From Beaufortia kweichowensis (Eukaryota; Chordata; Actinopteri; Cypriniformes; Gastromyzontidae), in the NCBI GenBank assembly GCA_019155185.1, contig CM032797.1, positions 6,868,881 to 6,932,880 on the forward strand: a DNA stretch of 64,000 nt, written 5' to 3'. Shown here in pieces: positions 24,236-35,587 of the stretch. Below the pieces are notes generated by a model, which had not been told where the DNA came from, did no database searches, and saw only the letters and a program-made list of their open reading frames with translations. Position numbers and translations under genes: made by a program. The first letter of the stretch is position 1; the number at the start of each line of letters is the position of its first letter.

Positions 24236-26961
24236 ATGGCAGAAGCCAGTATTTCAGTGGTTCAGGACCAGTTCATCTGTTCAATCTGTCTGGATCTACT
24301 GAAGGATCCAGTGACGATTCCCTGTGGACACAGTTACTGTATGAGCTGTATTACAGACTGCTGGGATCAGGATGATCAGAAGAGAATCTGTCCTCAGTGC
24401 AGACAGACCTTCACTCCAAGACCTGTTTTAGGTAAAAACATCATGCTGACTGAAGTGGTGGAGAAACTGAAGAAGACTAAACTACAAGCTGCTCGTCCTG
24501 ATCACTGTTATGCTGAACCTGGAGATGTGGAGTGTGACGTCTGTACTGAGAGAAAACACAAAGCTGTCAAGTCCTGTCTGGTGTGTCTGAACTCTTACTG
24601 TCAAACTCATTTTGATCAACATGAGAATTTATTTAAAGGAAAGAGACACAAACTGATAGATGCTACTGGACGACTTCAGCAGATGATCTGCTCTCAACAT
24701 GATAAACTACTAGAGATTTACTGTCACACTGATCAGTGCTGTATATGTTATCTGTGTATGGTGGATGAACACAATAATCATAAGACTGTATCAGCTGCAG
24801 CAGAGAGAACTGAGAAACAGGTAAGAGATGAAAACAAGTGGTATGATAATATGATTAGTTTGAGTTAAACAGTAAATAAATATTACTTTATGATCAATTG
24901 TAGACACACAATAAGGATAACTATTGTTATAAATTATATATAAGTTTTTATATAACATATATTTCTTTGATTTTCAAATTCACTCTTAGAGTTTATCTGA
25001 TTTATCATTATTTCCAACAGAAAGAACTGAAGAAAAGACAGAAAACATACCAGCAGAGAATCCAGGAGAGACAGAAGGATGTTCAGGAGCTGAGAGAGAC
25101 TGTGGAGACTCATAAGGTGAGTTTTGATGAGAAGAACAACTGCTGACTGCTGGAAGAGCTGTTTGACACTCAGTTAGGACTCTCCTCCAATCAGTCAGTG
25201 AGGAGTCCAGTGCTGGATCACTTTCCAGTCCCACTGAAGTCCACTGTGGGTAACAGACTGTGTGAGGTACCAGTAAGAGCCGAGTGAATGGACTAATTGT
25301 AATGCTCGTCTCTCTGTGTGTCCTAACAGCGCTCTGCACAGACAGCAGTGGAGGACAGTGAGAGGATCTTTACTGAACTGATCCGCTCCATTGAGAGAAG
25401 ACGCTCTGAGGTGACACAGCTGATCAGAGATCAGGAAAAGACTGAAGTGAGTCGAGCTGAAGGAGTCTTGAAGCTTGACTGGAGCAGGAGATTGATGATC
25501 TGAAGAGGAGAGACGCTGAGCTGGAGCAGCTTTCACACACAGATGATCACATCCATTTCCTCCAGGTAACAGAGAGCTGAAAAACAGGACAGTGGTCTTT
25601 ATGAGGAGAAGAGCTTGTTTTGAAAAGATTGTATTTAATATGAAATGTTTCTGTTGTTTGTCTTTGTGTGTGTTTAGAGTTTTCAGTCTCTCTCTGTTCC
25701 TCCTGGATCTACAGACTCACTCAACATCACTGTCAGTTCTCTCGTCTCTTTTGAAGATGTAGGAAAATGTGTCTCTCATCTGAGAGAAAAACTTAAGCAT
25801 TTCTGCAAAGAAGAGATAGAAAAGTTATATGACAAAGGTAAAACATCTATTTCTCTTTTAGAAGTAAGTCACACATCATATAATAACAATATTATATTTC
25901 GTTGAAATACAGGGTATGTTACTCTTTAAACTTGAATGTATATTATTTCTGATACAGATACTCCTGAACCCGAGACCAGGAAGCAGATGCTAAAATGTAA
26001 GTCTCAACAAACAAACACACACACATATACTAAAGAGATCATATTAAGACATTTAAGTTATTTTAAACCTCCTCTATAATGATATTCATCAATCATTGAA
26101 TGTGCAGAATAAACAGAAAATAAATAACTGTTACAGTAAATCATAACTATGAGATCAAACAGCAGTTCATAAATCAAGATTTTCTTTTACACACAAACTG
26201 TTAAATGTTTCTATAAACACAAATTCTCAACACTTAAATAAATTACATTATTTGATTTGAAAACTCAAAATCTGATCATAATATTTCAGACAAACTTATT
26301 GGAGAATTATAACCTTATAATTGTTCAACACAATGACTGTCCCAAAGTAAAGTTTTAATATTTAAAATTCAAATATCCTAATTGACATAAACATTATTTG
26401 ATTGATTTCTTAGATTATTGTCAGTTCACTCTGGATCCAAACACAGCATATAAACGTCTCAGTCTGTCTGAAGGAAACACAGTGATTACATACACTGACA
26501 GAGACCAGCCGTATCCTGATCATCCAGACAGATTTAATGGTTATCGTCAGGTGTTGTGTAGAGAGAGTGTGTGTGGACGCTGTTACTGGGAGGTTGAGTG
26601 GAGTCATCAGGTGTTAATATCTGTGTCATATAAGAGCATCAGCAGGAAGGGACGGGGTCATGAGTGTTTGTTTGGATGTAATGATCAGTCCTGGAGTTTG
26701 CGCTGCTCTGACTCCAGTTGCTCATTCTGGCACAATAACATTCACACTAATCTCCCTGTAGTGTCCAGATTTTGTAGAATAGGAGTGTATGTGGATCACA
26801 GTGCAGGAACTCTGTCCTTCTACAACGTCTCTGACACAATGACCCTCATCCACAGAGTCCAAACCTCATTCACTCAACCTCTCTATCCTGGATTTAGATT
26901 GGATTGTGATTTTGAATGTTCAGAAGTAAGACTATGCAATATGAACAATTTAAATTTTTGA
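24236..26961 (+). pseudogene. finTRIM-like E3 ligase, copy 2, frameshifted before the B30.2 domain
   Basis: Same six-exon structure as copy 1: 24236-24820, 25021-25116, 25330-25565, 25678-25837, 25958-25996, 26414-26961. The third exon is 236 instead of 234 bases. Two extra T follow GTCTTGAAGC at about 25475, giving a stop at 25501-25503. The product would be 284 residues with RING, B-boxes and coiled coil but no PRY-SPRY. Exons 4-6 remain open, including a full B30.2 exon (CGRCYWEVEW, RIGVYVDHSAGTLSFYN). Exon 1 also lacks two codons between the RING cysteine pairs (KRICPQC versus KRIYSCPQC), which spares all cysteines. This is a recent pseudogene, a truncated functional TRIM, or an assembly error. 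Confidence 0.8.
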
Positions 26962-27994
26962 GGTTCATGATAAATCAGTAAGACTGGGTTGTTGTGGCGT
27001 TTGTCATTTTCTAATCAATACAGTAGCTGAACTCTGGTTAGTAAAATAATATAGGGTTAAAATGTTCAATTCATCAAATGAATTAATGTTTCCAATGGGA
27101 AAACTATAAATGTATAAACAACATCAATAGAGACCACTGGTACAAATAATAATTATAATGCTATTTATGTAAAAGGCATTTACTTGCTTAATGTAAATGA
27201 AACAACTGAAAGCGATGTTGTGTTGTTTTATGTAAAACATTAATTTCCTTTACTTCATTCAAGTTTTATTTCAAGTAGACAACACATTCATAATTGAGCA
27301 AACATTCTCTTAAATTGCTACACATTTATTAAATAATAGTCACGATTACTTGAAGAAAGCTGTAAACAGGAAGTGAGGATGGTTAAGTAGTAGGATGCAG
27401 GATGGGTAAGTGCCTTTTCCATATTTCCTGTTTGCACTATATAGCTAAATTTTATCTGCTTCTTGGTTTCTGTGTTCCACATTGTTTTCCTGTTTATTAT
27501 TTGTTTATATAATTTTCAAATCATCTCATGTCTGCTTCTAGTTTACCTCATTCACATGTGAACAGCCATGATTTTCATTTCTTTTGCATGTTGGATGTAA
27601 AGCTGGTTTGTTTACCTTTGTGTTTAAGTTTCCATGTAAAGTTGCATTATCTTAATTATTTTGTTTCATTAAACCAATGAGCTGTACTAAGATTAACTTC
27701 GCCTTATCGTTTCTCTGCCCAAACCGTGATAGAAATTGTCTGGCTCCAGTTTTCATCAGGGAAGATGGGAAGTTTAATCTGGGGAGAAAATGTAAAACAC
27801 TGCCTAAAATACTGACTATATTTTATTGTAAAAGACATTGTTTTTGCTGATACTTTAATTATACCATTTTACATTGTACAACAGTTCAGAAAGACCACAC
27901 AAATCAAATACTCTTAAATAACTTTTCTATTTTTATTTTTTCAAAGTTACTGAAGATACTTGTCTACTCTTCCTTCAATGTGCTTTACTTCTAA
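26962..27994. repeat. Duplicated 3' flank of TRIM copy 2
   Basis: Almost identical to 19713-20745. No gene seen. Confidence 0.7.
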
Positions 27995-29308
27995 TTAGTA
28001 CTCACTTTCTTCTGTATAATTCTCCCCACTGATGTTAATGGTCACTCTCTGGTTGCAGTCGAGATCTCGGATCTGCTGAGTCTGACGAGTGCAGCCGTCT
28101 GTGGATTTACTGCATCTAAACCTTCACAGAAACACAGCACACATCATCACTTCTGTACTGGATAACACTAGGTTCATCATATTAAAGGGAACATCTGAAA
28201 GATGTATAAATATGTACAAACCCTTTAATGTTTAGAGTACACTGGGGATGTTTAGGAGATTCCTTCAGTATTCTGATTCCCTCCTCCATTAAAAGACCAG
28301 GAAGCCACTGTTCACCATTACAGCTCAACAAGCCAGCATTGAAACTATAACAGAAGTGCACATGTGTGACCCTGTCTGTGAAAACCAGCCTAAAGTCTAA
28401 ATATCGAATTCTGAGAAAACGAGCATTAAAGTTTGATTTTACCTATTCATTTTACTATGATTTCAATCTTTTACATACTGTAATCTTACTTGGTCAATAT
28501 TAAATACATCAAGTTATATTTTCACAAAATGTTCTTAACATTTTGTTCTTAATCACAAGAAAATGAGTTTAGCTGGGTTTTCACAGACAGGGTCACATAT
28601 TCATAAAAACAAATGTAACAAACCATCAAGTTATTTTGTAACAACAGAAAAATAAATAAATGTTACTCACATAGTTTTTCATAGTTTTAATCTTTTTAAA
28701 TTTAAGGTATTTTTAAAAAAACATTTGATTTAGTTTATGTTGCAAAGTTTATGTCGTTATGAAAACTGGTCAAATATTTATTCTGGAGTCTTAGACTTTC
28801 CATCAATATAAGTCATTATTAGATTAGAAGTGAACTATGAAATATTAAATTGAACAGTTCCACTTGTGTAAACACATGCACATAATTCTTACCTGAGCCC
28901 GGCCAGACTGCTGCAGGACTGCATGAGGAAGAGGATTCTGGAGGCCCATTTCTCAGTCAGCAGAGGAACAGAAAGATTTAGTGCAGTTAACCCTGACACA
29001 GAGGAGAGATGAGACAGCAGAACATCCACCTGCTGATCAAAACCTGCACTTCTGGAGACACAGAGAAATACAGTAAATAAACAACAGTTACAGTATACAT
29101 TTTAATTGTCATCTAGATACATACATTGTAAAAATGAATGGTACGTAGTTTGGAAACATACTGTTCGGTTAAGCAGTTTATATCATGGAAGGCTTGTAAG
29201 AAGTTCTTCAGATCTATTCTAGACATCTCTGAACGTGGAAATTGTAGAAGGATTTCTGACAGTGATGGTTCATTCTGTGGACTTGAACACCACTTCACCA
29301 CATTCAAC
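27995..29308 (-). CDS. LRR-like protein, C-terminal exons, copy B
   Basis: Same four exons as copy A with identical lengths: 29308-29162 (147), 29051-28893 (159), 28344-28222 (123), 28121-27995 (127). All frames are open. The stop codon is TAA here and TGA in copy A, which supports a real stop at this place. I count roughly eight base differences from copy A across the exons, some changing residues (for example K to E at the end of the first exon), none disruptive. No upstream exons are found, so this is again only the C-terminal part of a gene of unknown function. Confidence 0.55.
28365..28597. mobile_element. Second copy of the 255-base TIR element, internally deleted
   Basis: Same termini as 21116-21370 and the same position in the duplicated intron, but shorter inside. 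It was inserted before the segmental duplication. Confidence 0.7.
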
Positions 29309-29564
29309 CTGTAGGTCAAAAAGTCAACAAAGAGATACATGCTTGTTATTGCTGCACTGAATAAATGAAAAGGTTGTGCAGCATTACATGTACACGTCCA
29401 GGTGAAATAGGAATTACCATTACGATTGGGAAGAAATCCTTACACAAGCTTTTCATCTGTGTTAAAAAGTCTGAGAGATGAACAGAGACTCTCCGCATCA
29501 TTGCAGTCTGTGCTTGTCCTTAAACTGCCAGAGTAAAAAGTCTGTATTTTATTATCTAACACAT

Positions 29565-29704
29565 ATATGAAATTTAAAAGAACATTAATCATTTATTTTT
29601 TACTAATAAATAAAAATAAAAATAAATAAATGTAAATATAAATAAATATAGAAATAAATGAAATGTCAAATAAATTAACGCACAGATAAATAATTGTTTG
29701 TGAT
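29565..29704. other. AT-rich junction sequence
   Basis: Repeated AAATAAATA motifs between the end of unit B (shared up to about 29560) and the start of unit C (shared from about 29705 with 16535). Confidence 0.6.
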
Positions 29705-30161
29705 GATGTACAATAAGTAGGAAATTAACCAAACATGCTGCGTAAATGAATAAATGTCAAATCTGCACTAACACACTTTGAATAAAATGCTTAAGATACG
29801 TTTGAGATATAAATCAGCATCTCCTTACATCTCCCTTAGGGTTTTAATATATTAATCAACATGCTTTGGCATGACAAATATTAGTAGTGTACATTTATAC
29901 TGCCAAAACATCTGCATCTCAGCTGCATGCAAATAAACAGTACAAAAAAATGAATACTGCTCAAAATGTACCTTTTACTTAGTCTCATTCTGTTTAATAA
30001 TTCTCAGCTAGCCACGCCTACCTTCAGTTCACTGAAAGCAGAAACTGATCTCTACTTCCTGCTTAGTCGGGTGTTAGTCAGTTTCTTTCTGTTCTGTCGC
30101 TTCTATTCTTTAGGATACTATACTTCACTGTTGTTGAGCTGCTGTGTCTGTGTTAAATACA

Positions 30162-30677
30162 ATGGCAGAAGCCAGTATTTCAGTGGTACAGGACCAGTTC
30201 ATCTGTTCAATCTGTCTGAATCTACTGAAGGATCCAGTGGCTATTAACTGTGGACACAGTTACTGTATGAGCTGTATTACAGACTGCTGGGATCAGGATG
30301 ATCAGAAGAGAATCTACAGCTGTCCTCAGTGCAGACAGACCTTCACTCCAAGACCTGTTTTAGAGTAAAACATCATGCTGGACTGGAAGTGATGGAGAAA
30401 CTGAAGAAGACTAAACTACAAGCTGCTCGTCCTGATCACTGTTATGCTGAACCTGGAGATGTGGAGTGTGACGTCTGTACTGAGAGAAAACACAAAGCTG
30501 TCAAGTCCTGTCTGGTGTGTCTGAACTCTTACTGTCAAACTCATTTTGAACGTCATGAAGAACTTCATTCTGGAAAGAGACACAAACTGATAGATGCTAC
30601 TGGACGACTTCAGCAGATGATCTGCTCTCAACATGATAAACTACTAGAGATTTACTGTCACACTGATCAGTGCTGTA
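30162..30677 (+). pseudogene. finTRIM-like E3 ligase, copy 3, broken and cut by an assembly gap
   Basis: Begins MAEASISVVQ and has a full RING (CSICLNLLKDPVAINCGHSYC to CPQC), then a stop at 30366-30368. Further small insertions (GCTGGACTGGAAG versus GCTGACTGAAG) shift the frame by +2. The frame then reopens from MEKLKKTKLQ through the B-box until DQCC at the gap. No coiled-coil or SPRY exons are seen on the far side. One B-box segment (HFERHEELHSGKRH) differs strongly from copies 1 and 2 (HFDQHEN..KGKRH). Errors near the contig end may explain the lesions. Confidence 0.75.
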
Positions 30678-30777
30678 NNNNNNNNNNNNNNNNNNNNNNN
30701 NNNNNNNNNNNNNNNNNNNNNNNNNNNNNNNNNNNNNNNNNNNNNNNNNNNNNNNNNNNNNNNNNNNNNNNNNNNNN
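30678..30777. other. Assembly gap (100 N)
   Basis: Exactly 100 N, the usual placeholder for a gap of unknown size. It interrupts TRIM copy 3; the sequence to its right is not TRIM-related. More TRIM copies may be hidden here. Confidence 0.98.
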
Positions 30778-33087
30778 TAACGTGGTGGTGTTTATGTGTT
30801 CAGCCTGACTGTCACATTCCGTCATGCATTCAAATCTACTGTGGAGTCACACATTAAAGGTTTGCAATTCATTTTGATTCTTAACCAAACGTGTACTTGA
30901 TAGTTAACATTCAGTCAGGGACTTGTGTTGTGTTTTTCCAGACAATTTTAGAATTTAGGATATTAAATTACAAACCAAGAAATAACGTAATATAACAAAA
31001 TTAAAAAAAAATTAGTCACATTAAAACGTCAAAAATGATTTAGTAACATTACAAGAGCGCTGACATTAGTCGTAACACTTTATGTTGGCTGTTTTCTCCA
31101 ATGAAGTAAAGCCTGCGCTTGTATTGTTCTCATATTTGCTTTGCATAAAAACATTAATGAAATATATGTTAAATATATCGCTATATATGTTATGTTTTTC
31201 ATTCTAGGGCTACTGCATTAATACATTTCCTACTTATAGTCATTTTCTTAGCAATTTCTGCCAACTTTTCTGCTAATTGCAACATAAAAATAAAAAATAA
31301 ATGTCATTATTAACAAGAATCATTTAGGACGTATTAAATATTTTAACATTCATTATAATAGTAATTTACCAGACGTTCAACTGAATCGATCCGCAAAATG
31401 ATTCAGTTTTGAAGTGCCTAACAACGTCATGGGTCAGTGTTGTACAGGACGTCATAATAAACAGTGTGGCTGCAGTGATCCAGCAGATGGCGCACACACA
31501 CACACACTGTGGAATTTTCCATGTTTGCATGTGTGTGCCAAACCTATGATACAGCACATTCTAGAGCATGAACACCTTAAAACAGTCACACAAAATCATC
31601 TCCTGTCTGTATTAGACATCATTCAGAGAACGATTTTAAAAAGCTGATGGAAATGCATTACAGAATCCACAAAAACACTGCCGTTTAATTCTCTACCTAA
31701 GATAGACTTAAGTTATCTGCACGAGGGAGTTTGTGGAAACTAGTATTTGGAGACAAGAAAGAAAAACATCAGTATTTTTAAGCTTTATTATTTTATTTTA
31801 TTTTCAAAAAATCAGGGACAAAACAAATGTTTCAAGGTCACACTGGCAGATACACTAAAAGAATGAGTGTTTTCAGTCTCTTGAGGCAAGAAACCAACAC
31901 TACTGTGTGTGTGAATAAGAGTGCATGTCTGTCTCCACAAAAACACGTGTAACATCCAACTTTAAAAAAGTTGTGTAACTTGTGATCTACCCAAAGAACA
32001 CACACAACACCAATAGTGTTTTCACTATAAACATGCACAAAGATCATATACATTTATAAAAATATTTTATTAAAAATAGATGTCAGCGCTCTGTACAGTG
32101 TTGAAGAAGTTCTGCTGGGAATATGATTTGTCTGTATTAACATCAATCTGCAAAAGAGCGATTAAAACTATTGTAAGGATAGCTATTTAAACATTAAACA
32201 ATATTCATTCTCTGTACATTATTAAAACAAACAAACTTAAGTTATTATGACGCACATGATCACATCAGCATTTTAATCATTGAAATAATGGAGTTAATGC
32301 CACCTGTCTGATACAGAAAATCTACACACAAATGGCTTTTTATTTTAATAATGATAAACAATAAAAGAGTATTTTGTATTTGAACCTTACATCCAAAACA
32401 ATATTTAATATTCATGCACCAACGTTCACTGAATGCTTTTAATTGGTTTTAAGCATAGAAATAAGCATTATTTGATTAAAATAGATATACAGAGTGCTGG
32501 TGTTTGCAGTTTTTTAATTTGCTAAAAAATTAACATTAACATTTGTTAATTGCTTTGATTAAAAAACAGAATAAATAAGGTAAACTTGTGTATGTGTCAT
32601 ATAATGGTAAAAATGCTGTTACGTGCAGTCGTAAGCACTTCTCTGCCAATGCTAATTGTAAAAACAATGCTAATTTTCAATTTAATTTTGTTACAGCCAG
32701 TTAGCATTCTGTTACTTTTACATTTACAAATCAGCTCCAACATGCTAAACAGAAATATATTGAAAATGCTATAAGGAAAAACTGTGTTTAATAAGAAATA
32801 AAAAAGGAAAAGGAAAATTCATCTTTCCACACACATCAATGAGAAGTTCCAGTTTCTTTGAAACACACACAACAGCAATAATATAGATAAATAGGCCCGT
32901 CTTTTTAAGTGTAAGCGTGTGTAAGATGGGACAGAGAAAAAGGGAGACTCCAGCAGACCGTAGCATTCTCAAAGCGAAGTTAGAAACATTTGGCCAAACA
33001 AAAAATAATAATATCCGGGCGATGCAAAACAAGAAGAGACAAGTAGTCTGTAAATCAGTCAGTCTTTCCGCAGTGTTTCGGAGCTTG
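30778..33087. other. Spacer between the TRIM cluster and crem, including crem 3' UTR
   Basis: AT-rich. The crem 3' UTR must lie immediately left of 33088. An AATAAA on the minus strand at about 32338-32343 is a candidate polyadenylation signal. Apart from a possible terminal exon at 32070-32147, no gene is seen. Confidence 0.5.
32070..32147 (-). other. Possible orphan last exon (26 codons)
   Basis: On the minus strand a strong acceptor (CTCTTTTGCAG) is followed by 25 open codons (starting IDVNTDKSYS, ending VQSADIYF), a TAA, and an AATAAA overlapping the stop. I cannot find an upstream exon or recognise the protein end. It may be chance, or the end of a gene whose body lies within or beyond the gap region. 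Confidence 0.25.
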
Positions 33088-35493
33088 TTATTCTGGCTTG
33101 TGGCAGTAAATATCTTTAAGAGCTTTGAGCTCCTCTATGAGAGTCTTGTTCTGGTTTTCCAGCACGGCGACACGATTCTCTAAACACTTGACATATTCTT
33201 TCTTTTTTCTGCGACATTCTCGGGCCGCCTCCCTGCCACAACACAAACACAATCGTCAGTAAGTTTCGGCACACACAAATACATACATTATTTCAGATCG
33301 CAGGTGTTTGGTTACCTGTTCTTCATCAGCCGGACTTCTCTCTTGCGTGTGGCCTCCTCTGCATTCGGCTGTGGGCTGTGCATTGCCCCCGGTGATGCTG
33401 CCATAACAACGCCTGGCGGTAACCCTGATGACGGGGATCGAATCTGATATGCTGGCATGTCTCCTGTGGCAGCTAATATACAAATATACAAAGATGTAAT
33501 ATATGTCATTTGACACTATCAATATATGTTTCCTAATCTGTGTCTAAAACTCATAAATGACCAGTTGATAAAGTGTTATGAGGTACAGCACAAACATTTA
33601 AGGTATTTAAGGTTGTAATGGAAACGTTACAATATGCTTGAGCAAAAAAAATATTTATATTACAATTTAAATAGTAGCACCAAGTAAGATTGTAATGATT
33701 GTAAAAGTAAAATTGACAAAGCAAGACAAGAACATACCAATAATACATAGACCTGTGTGTTTCATTCATGTTTAAAAAAACAATCATTATTTTTGCAATT
33801 CCACTTGGTGCCACTAGTGGACCAGGTCTTGACGGTATGTTGTTAACCTTTGGTCTGTCTCTCATGCATTATCTACATACCAATAGTAAAGAAAGACTTT
33901 GACCCACTAAATGTAATTCAGCCGACCATTGAGAGGCATGCCAAGCTGTTAACCAATCAGCTGTGACTTCTATTTGTGACCAGGTTAATAAGTGCATGTC
34001 TAATTGGACTGATTAGTTTAGTGATAACTTAAGTCCAAAATAATAACAACTAACAGTTACATAAAATAATTCACACAAAAATACCTTAATGCAGGCTGTC
34101 AGGTTTTAAAAGATTAAAAATATTGGTTACACATAGTAAAATTCTATAAAGTAAATGTATTATTTTAAAAATAAAAATAAATTCTATAATTGCAAATGAA
34201 TTGTTTTATCTATCAGATAATGTTCTCGCACAACAGTAAATAAGAAACACATGTCCTTCAACAAACTGGTTATGCTTTGACTTGGCGCGTCTGTGTGTGT
34301 GTGTGTTATCAGACATTGTGACAAAGTGCTGACATCACTGTGTGCGTCGTTGCTCCAAACCCCCACCCGTATCCCTCTCTCTCTCTCTGTTTCTCTCTCT
34401 CTCTCTCTCTTCGGCCAGCTTCCAGGAAACAGACTGACGTCAACAGAAAACCCCGCCCCCTCATGTGCCCTGCTTTTGTCCTCTTTCTCTCTCACACTGA
34501 TTCATGTGTGTGAATAGTCATGCAGGATATAGAAGCGTTTGAATAAGCGTGCTTATTTGTGTGTGTTAAAGGAAACCTTTAAGCCACATGAAAGGCAATA
34601 CAAAAAAAAGCCGAAAAGGCAAATCATTTGTACGCACAGAGAGAGAGTGTGTGTTTAAAAAGATGTCACTTTCTAACATTTCTCACATAACCACAGTTGC
34701 AGGAATTAATTCAGTTCATCTCTATTGATTGTAATATTCTGTTTTTTTCTTATTATTCACTACATGGGTAACTGATATTTTGGGAAGCTGACATCCTACT
34801 ATCTGACATGCTCCATCTGAAACTATTTTAAAAAGCATTTTGACATTTTGCATTTACAGCTTTTATACTTAGTATATATGTGACTTTTACAACTTAATTT
34901 ATATTTGTGACCCTGTCTGTGAAAACCAGGCTAAAGACTTAAAGTTTGATTTCACCTATAAATATCACTGTGATTTTAATCTTTGACATGTCATCACTCA
35001 GTCAGTATTAAAGATATCAATGTATATAATTGCAAATAAAGATATATTCAAAGAAAGTAAGCCAAAGAAATACACCAAGAAAAATCTTATCTCTTACTTA
35101 GCTCTTCTGACTGCTTAAATGACATCATACATAACTTTACACATGCTTCAATATACATTCACATATTCAAACACTCACAATAACAAGACCCAAGTTTTAT
35201 CCAACTTTCCGTAATAAAACACAAACAGATCTCTCACCTGACTCCGTCTCTTCCCCAGTCACTGCCATCTCTATAGTGTAGTAATCCAGTTGTGATTGTC
35301 TTTTAAACACTTATTATTAAAAATCTTATTAATTTTTTTAAAAAGCCTCTCTTTTCCCTCCAGATGCTTCACTGGCTGCTCGTCTTGGTTTCTTACTCTC
35401 TTTCGTAAACTCTTTCTGACTCTATTAGTTTGTGTTGTGACACTTCGTCTGTTGCCTTTAACCCTCCCTCTCTATCTCTCTCCTTTGCTCCCT

Positions 35494-35587
<94 letters not shown>

